From Janthinobacterium sp. TB1-E2 (GTDB lineage Bacteria > Pseudomonadota > Gammaproteobacteria > Burkholderiales > Burkholderiaceae_D), in contig NZ_CP142523.1 of NCBI RefSeq assembly GCF_036885605.1, positions 2,604,001 to 2,668,000 on the forward strand: a stretch of 64,000 nucleotides of DNA, in the 5' to 3' direction. The notes beneath the pieces were generated by a model, which saw only the letters and a list, made by a program, of their open reading frames with translations, ran no database searches and was not told the DNA's origin. Position numbers and translations under genes: made by a program. Of this stretch, positions 35,371-44,655 are shown in pieces; positions within the stretch are counted from its first letter, which is position 1; the number at the start of each line of letters is the position of its first letter.

Positions 35371-35742
35371 TCAAGTCTTGACGTCGATCAGGCTGCCCAA
35401 GGCCTGGTCGGCTGCCTTGACGACATTCGCCGATAAATTAAAACCGGCCTTGTAGACGAGGTTATCCGTCAGTTCGGACGCGAGGCCCACGCCGTTTGGC
35501 CGGCTTTCGGCCGCCTTGGCCGCATTCGCATTGGCGCCGCTGACGCTTTCGCTGGCGGCCAGCTTGCGCCCTTCGATGGACAGGCTGACGCCCGTGCCGG
35601 CCGGGCTGCTTTCCTGGAATTCGGCCTTTTGCGGCTGGAAACCCGGCGTATTCGCATTGGCGATATTGTTGGCGGCCACATCCAGCGCGCGCTGGTTGGC
35701 GGTCAGCCCCGAGGTACCGGTGGTAAGGGCGGATATGGACAT
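35371..35742 (-). CDS. Flagellar basal-body rod-type protein, orphan
   Basis: The 123-residue protein begins SISALTTGTSGLTANQRALDVAANNIANANTPGF, which carries the rod/hook N-terminal signature including ANNIANANTPGF. The C-terminus ends with LSANVVKAADQALGSLIDV, the matching coiled C-terminal helix. Rod proteins FlgB, FlgC, FlgF and FlgG share these ends; this one is as short as FlgC/FlgB but has a low-complexity middle. No other flagellar gene is nearby. AAGGAG precedes the ATG; a longer upstream frame is rejected. Confidence 0.78.
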   Translation of the reverse strand: MSISALTTGTSGLTANQRALDVAANNIANANTPGFQPQKAEFQESSPAGTGVSLSIEGRKLAASESVSGANANAAKAAESRPNGVGLASELTDNLVYKAGFNLSANVVKAADQALGSLIDVKT

Positions 35743-35864
35743 GGCAACTCCTTCAGTATGCGCCCAGTGTACTCCCGTCAACAGGAAAAGTGGTTGGTGC
35801 AAGGCAACAATTTTTCCCCAGGTGGTTGCCGTAAAAAATATGTGCGTCACGTAATTTTTTTATA

Positions 35865-37097
35865 TTGTTCTGTGGCATTTCACTGTCTAGACTGGCAGGG
35901 AAGTCATCCACGGAGTCCGCCATTTTTCACCTGTTTCGCCCCATTTTGCTGGGTTTGCTGCTCAGCCTGCCTTGTCTGCCACTGAAAGCCCAGCTTGTCC
36001 CCTCGCCGTTGCCGCTCGATGCGCGCCTGAACGAGCAAGTCATCATGGTGCCGGCCGGTGACGGTTTGCGCGAAGTGCTGGAGACGACGGTGTTTCGTCC
36101 CGCCGGCCCCGGCCCGTTCCCCCTGCTGCTGATGAATCACGGCAAGCAGGCCGGCCCGGCCCGGCTGCAGCAGCGCGAGCGCTTTATCTATATGGCCACC
36201 GAATTCGTGCGCCGCGGCTATGCGGTGATGCTGCCCATGCGCGCCGGCTTTGCCCGTTCCACGGGCGCCTACCGCGATTTCGGCTGCGACATGCTGGGCA
36301 ACGCGCAGGGCCAGGCGCGCGACATGCTGGCCGCGCTCGCGTATGCGCGCCGCCAGAGCTGGGTCGACCCGCAGCGCATCGTCGTCGCGGGCCAGTCGTA
36401 TGGCGGCATGGCGGCGCTGGCGCTGGCCACCCGGGTGGTGCCCGGCGTGCGCGGCGTGCTCAATTTTTCCGGCGGCTTGCGCGTCGACATGCCAGGCTGC
36501 GACTGGCAAGGGGCGCTGGCCAAGACCTTCGCCACCCTGGGCGCCTACAACCACATTCCCAGCCTGTGGCTGTATGGCGCCAACGATTCCTATTTCGGGC
36601 CGGTTCTGGCGCAGCGGCTGTTTCGCTCGTTTACGGGTTCCGGCGGCCAGGCGCAACTGGTCGCCTATGGCCCGTTCAAGCGCGACGCCCACCTGACCCT
36701 GGGCAGCCGCGATGGGGTGGCCGTGTGGCTGCCTGCCACCGAGCGCTTCCTGCAGAAAATCGGCATGCCGGTGCGCCAGGTCTACCGCGTGGCCGATGCG
36801 CCGTCGCCGCCGGCCACGCATTTCGCGCCGCAGGACGACATTGCCGCCGTGCCGTATCTGGAAGAGCAGGGCCGCGCCGCCTACCGCGACTTCCTCGAGA
36901 AAACCGCGCCGCGCGCCTTTGCCCTGTCGGCCAGCGGTGCCTGGGCCTGGGCCGAGGAGGGCGAAAGCCCCGACGTGCGCGCCCTCGCTTCGTGCCAGCG
37001 GCGCAGCAGCCTGCCGTGCCAGCTGTATTCGGTCGATGAAAGCGTCGTCTGGCCCGTCGACGGCGCCAGCGCGAGCGCCGCCGGCGGCGCGCAATAG
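35865..37097 (+). CDS. Secreted alpha/beta hydrolase, dienelactone hydrolase-like
   Basis: The protein is about 410 residues by TTG at 35865 and has an N-terminal signal peptide (about 26-43, LLGLLLSLPCLPLKAQ). It has LLLMNHGKQ, GYAVMLPMRAGFARSTG, and the serine elbow VAGQSYGGMAAL, with KRDAHLTL supplying histidine. It would act in the periplasm on an unknown ester. There is no ATG in frame upstream of the core; a GGAG precedes an ATT codon inside the signal region, so the true start is unclear. Its C-terminal 90 residues are an extension of unknown role. Confidence 0.75.
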   Translation: MFCGISLSRLAGKSSTESAIFHLFRPILLGLLLSLPCLPLKAQLVPSPLPLDARLNEQVIMVPAGDGLREVLETTVFRPAGPGPFPLLLMNHGKQAGPARLQQRERFIYMATEFVRRGYAVMLPMRAGFARSTGAYRDFGCDMLGNAQGQARDMLAALAYARRQSWVDPQRIVVAGQSYGGMAALALATRVVPGVRGVLNFSGGLRVDMPGCDWQGALAKTFATLGAYNHIPSLWLYGANDSYFGPVLAQRLFRSFTGSGGQAQLVAYGPFKRDAHLTLGSRDGVAVWLPATERFLQKIGMPVRQVYRVADAPSPPATHFAPQDDIAAVPYLEEQGRAAYRDFLEKTAPRAFALSASGAWAWAEEGESPDVRALASCQRRSSLPCQLYSVDESVVWPVDGASASAAGGAQ

Positions 37098-37208
37098 GCC
37101 GCCGCGCACGATAGTTGTCGCCGAAACGGGGGATGGGCGAATATACTAGGGGAAAAGGGAGGCGTTGCGCTTCCCGTCCGCCCTTATCATCAGCGAGAAT
37201 TCACCCCT

Positions 37209-38675
37209 ATGGCGTCATCCCCAGAAAACCTCAGCATGGCCGTGTTTTGCGACTTCGAGAACGTCGCGCTCGGCGTGCGAGATGCAAATTACGAAAAATT
37301 CGATATCAAGCCCATCCTCGAACGCTTGCTGCTCAAGGGCAGCATCGTTGTCAAGAAGGCATATTGCGACTGGGACCGTTATAAAAGTTTCAAGGGCACC
37401 ATGCACGAGGCGAACTTCGAGCTGATCGAAATTCCCCACGTGCGCCAGTCCGGCAAGAATTCGGCTGACATCCGCCTGGTGGTCGATGCGCTGGACCTGT
37501 GCTACACCAAGGCCCACGTCAACACCTTCGTCATCATCAGCGGCGATTCCGACTTTTCGCCGCTCGTGTCGAAACTGCGCGAAAACGCCAAGCAGGTGAT
37601 CGGCGTAGGCGTCAAGCAGTCGACCTCCGACCTGCTGGTGGCCAACTGCGACGAATTCATTTTCTACGATGACCTGGTGCGCGAGAGCCGCCGCACGGCC
37701 GCCAAGCGTGATGCGCGCGAAACCCCGGCCGCCAAGCGTTCGCCCGACGAAGAAGTGCGCCGCAAGGAAAAATACGAGTCGCGCAAGACGGAAGCGATCG
37801 AGATGGCCGTTGCCACCTTCGACGCGCTGGTCTCGGAGCGCGGCGACAGCGGCAAGATCTGGGCCTCGATGCTGAAAGAAGCGATCAAGCGCCGCAAGCC
37901 GGACTTCAGCGAGTCGTACTACGGTTTCCGCACCTTCGGCAATCTGCTGGAAGAAGCGCAGACGCGCGGCTTGCTGGAATTTGGCCGCGATGAAAAATCG
38001 GGCGCCTATGTCTACCGCAGCAGCGGCCTGGTGCCTGTCGCTGCGCCCGTGAGCGGGGAAGTGGCCAGCGAAGCCATCGTCACCGGCGAGACCGGCGTGG
38101 CGGCGGAAGAGGGCAATCAGCGCGAAGGCGGCAGCCGCCGCGATTCGCGCCGCAATGGACGTGGCGGCCGCAAGCAGAACGAACAACGCCGCGGCGAGTC
38201 CGCGCCACAGGCCTTCGTGCCGGTGGCCGACGCCGAAGCAGTCGTCGAACAGTATGCGCCGGCGCCGCAGCCGGAGGTGCAGCACGAAGTAGCAGAAGCC
38301 GCCGCCGAGGTGGTGGCCGAAGAAGGCAACGCCAAGCGCGGTTCGCGCCGCAATGGCCGTGGCGGCCGCAAGAATGGCGATGGCGCCCGCGAAGCGCGCG
38401 CCGAAGTTGTCGAAGTCGCTGCTGTGGAAGCCATGCCTGAGCCGGTAGTTGAAGCGATCGTGGAAGCCGTCGCCGAAGCGAAGCCGAAGGCCAAGCCGCG
38501 CACGCCGGCCCGCAAGACGGCAGCGGCGAAGAAGCCGGCCAAGAAGGCGGCTGACGCCGTGGAATCGGCTCCTGTCGTCGAAGCGGCACCGGTGGAAATC
38601 GCGCCTGTAGCGGAAGACAAGCCAGCCAAGACGCCAGCGCGCCGTCCGGCACGCAAGAAGGCGGAAGCGGCTTGA
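37209..38675 (+). CDS. NYN-domain and OST-HTH (LOTUS) RNA-binding protein with RGG-rich C-terminus
   Basis: The first 150 residues are a PIN-like NYN nuclease domain with the acidic residues CDFENVALG (D15), SADIRLVVDAL (D87) and SGDSDF (D113, D115), so the active site looks intact. An OST-HTH/LOTUS segment follows at about 190-270 (GDSGKIWASMLKEAIKRRKPDF). The last 200 residues are low complexity: two basic RRNGRGGRK motifs, Glu/Val stretches and an Ala/Lys/Pro tail like histone H1. The protein probably cleaves or binds structured RNA. The tail would add nonspecific RNA or DNA affinity. Confidence 0.85.
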   Translation: MASSPENLSMAVFCDFENVALGVRDANYEKFDIKPILERLLLKGSIVVKKAYCDWDRYKSFKGTMHEANFELIEIPHVRQSGKNSADIRLVVDALDLCYTKAHVNTFVIISGDSDFSPLVSKLRENAKQVIGVGVKQSTSDLLVANCDEFIFYDDLVRESRRTAAKRDARETPAAKRSPDEEVRRKEKYESRKTEAIEMAVATFDALVSERGDSGKIWASMLKEAIKRRKPDFSESYYGFRTFGNLLEEAQTRGLLEFGRDEKSGAYVYRSSGLVPVAAPVSGEVASEAIVTGETGVAAEEGNQREGGSRRDSRRNGRGGRKQNEQRRGESAPQAFVPVADAEAVVEQYAPAPQPEVQHEVAEAAAEVVAEEGNAKRGSRRNGRGGRKNGDGAREARAEVVEVAAVEAMPEPVVEAIVEAVAEAKPKAKPRTPARKTAAAKKPAKKAADAVESAPVVEAAPVEIAPVAEDKPAKTPARRPARKKAEAA

Positions 38676-38697
38676 TTGAACCCCGCAGAGTAAAGCT

Positions 38698-38724
38698 GGG
38701 GTCAGACCCGGCGGGTCTGACCCC
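38698..38724. repeat. GGGGTCAGACCC inverted repeat (REP-like)
   Basis: Two 12-base arms, GGGGTCAGACCC and GGGTCTGACCCC, are separated by GGC between the NYN and hemolysin III genes. I recall this motif as a multicopy palindrome in Massilia/Janthinobacterium genomes, often near REP-associated transposases; none is visible here. It can fold as a hairpin at the transcript end and may also act as terminator. Confidence 0.6.
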
Positions 38725-38761
38725 GGGTGTCTGCTGCGTCTTGGCAAAGCGGTATTAAGCC

Positions 38762-39379
38762 ATGTACCACGGCGAACGCTTCAACAGCATCTCCCATACG
38801 GTGGGCGCCGCGCTGGCGGCCATCGGCGGCGTCATCCTGATCGTCGTGGCGGCCCGCACGGGCGACCCGTGGAAAATCGTCAGCTGCAGCGTGTATGCGG
38901 CCATGCTGCTGACCTTGTATCTGACGTCCACCCTGTACCACAGCGTGCGGGGCAAGGCCAAGGCCGTGCTGCAGCGGCTCGACCACTGCGCCATCTACCT
39001 GCTCATCGCGGGCACCTACACGCCGTTCATGCTGGTGACCCTGCGCGGGCCGTGGGGCTGGTCGCTGTTCGGCGTCGTCTGGGGCCTGGCCCTGTTTGGC
39101 ATCGTGCAGGAATATGTGTACGCGAAAGGCGCGCGCATCCTGTCGCTGGTCATTTACGTGGCCATGGGCTGGCTGATCGTCATCGGCATCAAGCCGCTGC
39201 TGGCGGCGCTCGAGTGGAAAGGCTTCCTGTGGCTGGTGGCTGGCGGCCTGTGCTACACGGGCGGCATCGCTTTCTATGCCACCGACCACAAGCTGCGCCA
39301 TGGCCACGGCATCTGGCATCTGTTCGTGCTGGCCGGCAGTAGCTGCCATTTTGTCGCCATTTTGTTCTACGTTGCCTGA
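38762..39379 (+). CDS. Hemolysin III / YqfA family membrane protein
   Basis: The 205-residue protein has seven membrane helices. Family motifs are FNSISHTVGA, STLYHS, LDHCAIYLLIAGTYTPF and HKLRHGHGIWHLFVLAGSSCHF; the histidines form the putative metal site shared with the PAQR (adiponectin receptor) fold. Bacterial members are annotated hemolysin III, but hydrolase activity on lipids is more likely. It follows the GGGGTCAGACCC repeat. Confidence 0.88.
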   Translation: MYHGERFNSISHTVGAALAAIGGVILIVVAARTGDPWKIVSCSVYAAMLLTLYLTSTLYHSVRGKAKAVLQRLDHCAIYLLIAGTYTPFMLVTLRGPWGWSLFGVVWGLALFGIVQEYVYAKGARILSLVIYVAMGWLIVIGIKPLLAALEWKGFLWLVAGGLCYTGGIAFYATDHKLRHGHGIWHLFVLAGSSCHFVAILFYVA

Positions 39380-39470
39380 CGTTGTTGCCTGCCCTCACTG
39401 TTGCCATGGTTCCATTATAATGGCGCGATATGTGAAGATCGCGCAACAATGCGGCAATAATAAGGCAACA

Positions 39471-40352
39471 ATGGATATCAATTCGGACGATCTGAAAATC
39501 TTCGTCACCGTCATCGACAGCGGCACCCTGAGCGCGGCCGCCGTGCACCTGGGGCAAACCACGTCGGGCGTCAGCCGTGCCCTGTCGCGGCTGGAAGACA
39601 AGCTGGCCACCTCTTTGCTGACGCGCACGACGCGGCGCATGGAGCTGACGGAAGAGGGGCAGCTGTTCCTGGACAAGGCACGCGCCATTCTCGCCTCGAT
39701 GGAAGACGTGGAGGAATCTATCCGCATCCGCCGCCAGAAGCCGGCCGGGCGCCTGTCCGTCGATGCCGCTTCACCCTTCATGCTCCATTGCGTGGTGCCG
39801 CACGTGGCCGAATTTCGCGCCATGTACCCGGACATCCGCCTGGAACTGACCAGCAACGACCAGATCGCCGACCTGCTCGAACACCGCACCGATATCGCCA
39901 TCCGCATCGGCGCCCTGGTCGATTCGACCCTGCATGCGCGCGCCTTGACTGCCAGCCCGCTGCACGTGCTGGCCACGCCCGCCTACCTGGCGCGCCACGG
40001 CGAGCCGGCCACGCCGGAAGCGCTGTCCGGCCACGCGCTGCTGGGCTTTGCCCAGTACGACCTGGGGAACAACTGGCCGCTGCGCCACGAGACGGGCAAC
40101 AGCCTGCAGATCGTGCCCGCGCTGGCCGCGTCCAGCGGCGAAACCCTGCGCCAGCTGGCCCTGCACGACCAGGGCATCGTCTGCCTGTCCGACTTCATGA
40201 CGAAGGACGACATCGCGGCCGGCCGCCTGGTGAAAGTGCTGCAGCCGTTCTATACGGGCTACCGCCAGCAGATCCACGCCGTCTACTACCGCAACACGCA
40301 GCTGGCGCAGCGCATCAGCTGCTTCCTCGAATTCCTGCAGCACAAGCTGTAA
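39471..40352 (+). CDS. LysR family transcriptional regulator
   Basis: The 293-residue protein has the N-terminal winged helix (VIDSGTLSAAAVHLGQTTSG, LLTRTTRRMELTEEG) and the CrgA-type effector domain (GRLSVDAASPFMLHCVVPHV, DIRLELTSNDQIADLLEHRTD). The ATG at 39471 is chosen; an open frame upstream belongs to the hemolysin III gene's antiframe. No adjacent target is obvious, since the next gene is convergent and encodes a c-di-GMP enzyme. Confidence 0.9.
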   Translation: MDINSDDLKIFVTVIDSGTLSAAAVHLGQTTSGVSRALSRLEDKLATSLLTRTTRRMELTEEGQLFLDKARAILASMEDVEESIRIRRQKPAGRLSVDAASPFMLHCVVPHVAEFRAMYPDIRLELTSNDQIADLLEHRTDIAIRIGALVDSTLHARALTASPLHVLATPAYLARHGEPATPEALSGHALLGFAQYDLGNNWPLRHETGNSLQIVPALAASSGETLRQLALHDQGIVCLSDFMTKDDIAAGRLVKVLQPFYTGYRQQIHAVYYRNTQLAQRISCFLEFLQHKL

Positions 40353-40368
40353 GGCCCGCGCCATATGT

Positions 40369-43254
40369 TCAAGTCAGGACGCCGCTGTCTTGCACCGCCG
40401 TATGCAGCAGCGCTTCCACTTCATGCGCGGGCAGCGGGTGGCTGAAGTAATAGCCTTGCGCCTCGTCGCAGCCATGGCGGCGCAGGTAATCTAGCTGCTC
40501 GGCCGTTTCCACCCCTTCGGCCACCACGCGCAGTTTCAGATTGTGCGCCAGCGCGATGATGGAGACGACGATGGCCGCGTCGTCCGCGTCGCGCGCCACG
40601 TCGCCGACGAAACTGCGGTCGATCTTCAGCACGTCGATGGGGAAGGTGCGCAGGTAGGCGAAGCTGGAATAGCCGGTGCCGAAGTCGTCGATCGACAGCT
40701 GCACCCCCAGCGCCTTCATGTCGTGCAGCTGGCTGACGGCCAGCGCCACGTCGTGCATGAACAGGCTTTCCGTCAGTTCCAGCTCCAGGCAGGCGGGCGG
40801 CAAGCCCGTTTCCAGCAGCACTTCGGCGATCGATGCCACCAGGTTAGGCTCGTTGAACTGGCGCGCCGACAGGTTCACGGCCAGGCGCAAGGTATCGAGT
40901 CCCGCCGCATGCCAGCGTTTCACCTGCGCGCACGCTTCGCGCATGACCCAGGCGCCGATCGGCACGATCAGGCCCGTGTCTTCCGCCAGCGCGATGAAGC
41001 GCTGCGGCGCCACCATGCCCAGGTCCGGATGCTGCCAGCGCAGCAGCGCTTCCACGCCGACGATGCGCCCGCTGGCCAGGTCCACCTGCGGCTGGTAGTG
41101 CAGCACGAACTGTTCGCGTTCTAGCGCGTTGCGTAGCGCCGTCTCGATGCGCAGGCGCTCCAGGGTGGCCTGGTTCATGGCCGTCGTGTAGAACTTGATG
41201 TTGTTGCGGCCCTGTTTCTTGGCGCAGTACATGGCGATGTCGGCCTGCTCGATCAGGTTCTGCGTCTCGCCATTCAGGGTCACGTCGCCGGGCGCGTCGT
41301 AGCGCGACATGTCGTAGACGGCCACGCCGATGCTGCAGGTGACGAAGAATTCCTTGCCATCCAACAGTACCGGCTGGGCCACGGCATCCATCACGCGCTG
41401 CACGATGGCGCTGCTGAGCACTTCGTCCGCCTGTTCGCACAGGATGGCGACGAATTCGTCGCCCGACAGGCGCGCCACCGTATCGCTTTCGCGCAGGCTG
41501 GCCTGCAGGCGCGTGGCGATGGTTTTCAGCAGCAGGTCGCCAGCCTTGTGACCGAGGCTGTCGTTGACGAACTTGAAGCGGTCGAGGTCGATCAACAGTA
41601 CCCACAATGCGCGGTTCTTGCGGCGCGACAGGGCCATCGCCTGCGCCAGGCGGTCGCGCAGCAGGGCGCGGTTGGGCAAGCCCGTCAGCACGTCGTGGTG
41701 GGCGATGTGCTGGATTTGCTGCTCGGCCAGCTTGCGTTCCGTGATTTCGGAACCCGTGCCCCGGTAGCCGCGGAATTCACCGAGTTCGTTGAACAGCGGT
41801 TCGCCATTGATGCTGAACCAGCGCAGCTGGCCGTCGCGGTCGTGCATCGCATATTCGAGGTTGGAAAAGGGCAGGTGCGCTTCCAGGTTGGCGATATGCT
41901 GCTTGCCCCAGCGCGAATTGCGCATCTCCGGATTGTTTTCCCAGCGCGTCATGCCGATGAAGCGTTCCAGCGGCATGTTCGACTTGTCCGTGAAACCGCT
42001 GGTGATGTGGGTAAAGCAGAAGTTGGCATCCTGTTCCCAGTACCAGTCCGAGGACAGGGCCAGCAGGCGGCGGAAGCGCTTCTCGCTTTCCTGCAGGGCG
42101 CGCTCCGTGCGCTGGCGCGCCCGCACGTCGGCGCTGAGCAGCTCGTTGCTGCGCTTGAGGTCGGCCGTGCGTTGCTCCACCAGCAACTGTACGCGGCGCG
42201 AGCGCTGCGTCAGCGACTGCACGAAAGCGGCCGTCAGCAAGCTGAACAGCAAGCCCGTGATCACGGTGAATAATGAGCCCAGATGGTCGGCCAGGAAGGG
42301 GCGCGGATGGGCCACCACGCGCACATGCCAGGGCCGGCCGGCGGAAGTAAAGGCCCGGTCATAATGGTCGTGGTAGGCAAAGTGCAGCCAGCGCGGCAAG
42401 GATTCCCAGGCGCCGCCAGCTTCGTTGGCGGGCGCCTGGCCATGCCGGAAGATCAATTGGCGCGGGTCGGCGCCGGCGTCCGCGTAGACGCTCAGTTCGA
42501 GCTGCGGGTCGCCCAGCAGGTCGGCGCCGGCGAGGATTTTCTGCACCAGTTCCCCGGCCAGGATGACGGCCGCCGTATCGCCGATCAGCGCCGCGCGCCG
42601 CTGCTGCACCGTCTGCAGGGGCGCGCCGTGGCGGTACACGGGATGCACCATGACGAAACCTTGCCGCGGTCCCTGCGCCAGGGCCAGCAAGCCGGTGGCG
42701 GTGGTCTGGCCGCTGATGATCGCCTGTTCCAGCGCGCGCGCCAGCACGCCGTTCGGGCTGACGTTCAGGCCGAAGGCTGGGCCGTTGCCCTGCAAGGGTT
42801 CGAGGTAGTCCACCACCAGGTAGCTGGCGCGCGTCGTCGCGGGCACGACGACGCCGTCGCGCATTTCCGTCATGGCGTAGTCGGGCACGATGCGCCGCAG
42901 CTCCGCTTCGAATGCGGCGCGCTGCGCATGCGGCACGATGCGGTGGAAATTGAAGGCCTGGATGAACGGGTGGCGCCGCAGCAGCGGCGTGGTGAAGTCA
43001 TGGAACTGTTCGCGCGTGACGGGCACGACGGCGGCAAACAGCTGGTTCGTCGTCGTCAGCACCTCGACCGCATCGTCGAGTCCCTGCTCGATGGCGGCCA
43101 CCCTGGCGCCGGCGCGCTGCTGCAGGCTCAGGCTCATCTTGTCGTATTCGAGCTGGCTGATGGCGGCGAACAGCACGGCCGTCACGCTGACGCCGCAGGC
43201 AAAGGTCAGCGCGGCCGCGGCGGAAATCGACAATGGCAGGCGGCCACGCAGCAT
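40369..43254 (-). CDS. Bifunctional diguanylate cyclase/phosphodiesterase (CHASE-PAS-GGDEF-EAL)
   Basis: The 961-residue membrane protein has a transmembrane helix at about 10-32, a periplasmic CHASE-type sensor at about 80-300, a second helix at about 328-355, a PAS domain at about 398-515, GGDEF at 520-690 and EAL at 705-950. The GGDEF motif reads SGDEF (597-601), a known active variant, with an RxxD site at R588-D591. EAL is intact at 735-737 (VEALLRW), and the DFGTGYSSF loop is present. It could make and degrade c-di-GMP; many such proteins act mainly in one direction. Confidence 0.9.
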   Translation of the reverse strand: MLRGRLPLSISAAAALTFACGVSVTAVLFAAISQLEYDKMSLSLQQRAGARVAAIEQGLDDAVEVLTTTNQLFAAVVPVTREQFHDFTTPLLRRHPFIQAFNFHRIVPHAQRAAFEAELRRIVPDYAMTEMRDGVVVPATTRASYLVVDYLEPLQGNGPAFGLNVSPNGVLARALEQAIISGQTTATGLLALAQGPRQGFVMVHPVYRHGAPLQTVQQRRAALIGDTAAVILAGELVQKILAGADLLGDPQLELSVYADAGADPRQLIFRHGQAPANEAGGAWESLPRWLHFAYHDHYDRAFTSAGRPWHVRVVAHPRPFLADHLGSLFTVITGLLFSLLTAAFVQSLTQRSRRVQLLVEQRTADLKRSNELLSADVRARQRTERALQESEKRFRRLLALSSDWYWEQDANFCFTHITSGFTDKSNMPLERFIGMTRWENNPEMRNSRWGKQHIANLEAHLPFSNLEYAMHDRDGQLRWFSINGEPLFNELGEFRGYRGTGSEITERKLAEQQIQHIAHHDVLTGLPNRALLRDRLAQAMALSRRKNRALWVLLIDLDRFKFVNDSLGHKAGDLLLKTIATRLQASLRESDTVARLSGDEFVAILCEQADEVLSSAIVQRVMDAVAQPVLLDGKEFFVTCSIGVAVYDMSRYDAPGDVTLNGETQNLIEQADIAMYCAKKQGRNNIKFYTTAMNQATLERLRIETALRNALEREQFVLHYQPQVDLASGRIVGVEALLRWQHPDLGMVAPQRFIALAEDTGLIVPIGAWVMREACAQVKRWHAAGLDTLRLAVNLSARQFNEPNLVASIAEVLLETGLPPACLELELTESLFMHDVALAVSQLHDMKALGVQLSIDDFGTGYSSFAYLRTFPIDVLKIDRSFVGDVARDADDAAIVVSIIALAHNLKLRVVAEGVETAEQLDYLRRHGCDEAQGYYFSHPLPAHEVEALLHTAVQDSGVLT

Positions 43255-43408
43255 GGTTTTTCCTATCTCACTTCATGGTCACTTGGGTTCCGCAGCGCCT
43301 GCCGGCCCCACGCAGGCCGTAGTTTGTCATAAACCACATCCGGCATGCTGATTTTGCACCAAAACACTGCAAATAAGCAACAATATCTCTGGCCGGGGAA
43401 GATGACTT

Positions 43409-44185
43409 TCAGTCGCTGCCCGCGCCGGACTGACGGCGCAAACGCCACAATTGCCATGCCGGCAGAAAGCGGTTCAGGAACGCCAGGCCGGCCATCCGGC
43501 GCCAGCGCACTAGGCGCACCACGCGCACGGCGCGGCCGCCAGCGCCCGGGTCCTGCCCGGGCTTGGCGGCGAAGACGATGCGGTTATTGCCGGCGATGCC
43601 ATCGAAGTGGCAGACGGCGCCGCGGAAGGTGAGCATCAGCCGCGCCAGCATGGCGGGGTAGTGCTCGTCATAGCTGAACAGGTTGGCCACCAGCACGCCG
43701 CCGGGCAGCAGGGCGCGCAGGCAGTCCGCGTAGAAGCGGGCGCTGCCGAGGGCTGGCGGCAAGCCCGTTTCGTCGTAGCCGTCGAGCAGCAGCACGTCGG
43801 CGCAGCCCGGATGCTGGCGGATGTAGCTGACGGCATCCGTCTCGATGATGCGCAGGCGCGCATCGTCGGGCGGCAGCATGAACTGCTCGCGCAGGGCGAT
43901 CACGTCGGCGCGCAATTCCAGCACCGTGATGCACGTCTCGGGCAGGTGGCGGTGGCAGAATTTCAGCAGCGAACCGCCGCCCAGTCCCACCATCAGGATG
44001 TGCCGCGGGCGCGGCACGAACAGCGTAAAACACATCATGGCGCGCGCATAGCGCAGCAGCAGATGGTCGGGGCGCGACAGCAGCATTTCGCTCTGGATCA
44101 TGCCGGGCTGGAATTCCAGGCGGCGCCGGTCGCCACAGGTATGCACCTGCGGGGAAAGTGGGGTGGTGCTTCTGTTTTCCGGCAT
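43409..44185 (-). CDS. Spermidine synthase-like methyltransferase-fold protein
   Basis: The 258-residue protein has the polyamine-synthase fold: LMVGLGGGSLLKFCHRHLP (SAM-type nucleotide site), then ADVLLLDGYDETGLPPALG and ALLPGGVLVANLFS. It is shorter than spermidine synthase and lacks the DYD/NDD acidic box that binds putrescine, so it may be an unrelated methyltransferase. The ATG at 44185 is chosen. It is divergent from the small 91-residue gene. Confidence 0.78.
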   Translation of the reverse strand: MPENRSTTPLSPQVHTCGDRRRLEFQPGMIQSEMLLSRPDHLLLRYARAMMCFTLFVPRPRHILMVGLGGGSLLKFCHRHLPETCITVLELRADVIALREQFMLPPDDARLRIIETDAVSYIRQHPGCADVLLLDGYDETGLPPALGSARFYADCLRALLPGGVLVANLFSYDEHYPAMLARLMLTFRGAVCHFDGIAGNNRIVFAAKPGQDPGAGGRAVRVVRLVRWRRMAGLAFLNRFLPAWQLWRLRRQSGAGSD

Positions 44186-44342
44186 GGGACGACTTCGCTG
44201 AGTAGGCTGGGGGAGATGCTTTGTTGCATTCAGAGAAATCTGATAAGCTCCCGTGAGCATACCCGATTAATCCGCGCCGAGCATGCGTATATGTACGGCG
44301 CGCGGCGGCACGGCCGCGCAGTCGGGCACCATGGAGACAAGC

Positions 44343-44618
44343 ATGTTTTTGGATCACCCCATCATTACGGCGACGAACAGTTTCACGGAGCCTGACCGCA
44401 TCGAGCGGCTGACGCGCGTGTATGGTTACGCGGCGGCGCTGGCCGACCAGGCCGCCAATGTCGGATTCATTGAAAAAGTGGCGCAAATTCACGACCACAA
44501 GGGCACCCTGATCGTGTTCTGGCACGAGGCGCCCAGCGAAGTGGAAAAGCAGTATTTCGTGCAGGCGTGGGCCAGCAAGATCGGCGACGGCAGCACCAAT
44601 GTCGAACACGAAATCTGA
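44343..44618 (+). CDS. Hypothetical 91-aa protein
   Basis: The short soluble protein has a good ribosome site (GGAG, six bases before ATG 44343). The sequence is mixed alpha/beta, ending FWHEAPSEVEKQYFVQAWASKIGDG. I do not recognise it; an ATG at 44331 would add four residues. It precedes the GGAEF gene by about 37 bases on the same strand and may be its partner. Confidence 0.6.
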   Translation: MFLDHPIITATNSFTEPDRIERLTRVYGYAAALADQAANVGFIEKVAQIHDHKGTLIVFWHEAPSEVEKQYFVQAWASKIGDGSTNVEHEI

Positions 44619-44655
44619 CCTGGCGCGCCGCGCCTGCGCATCGATCGCGTAGCCC

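Noticed and set aside
41530-42300. Extra plus-strand frames inside the GGDEF-EAL gene
   Set aside because: Shadow of the GC-rich minus-strand coding sequence, which carries intact domain motifs throughout.
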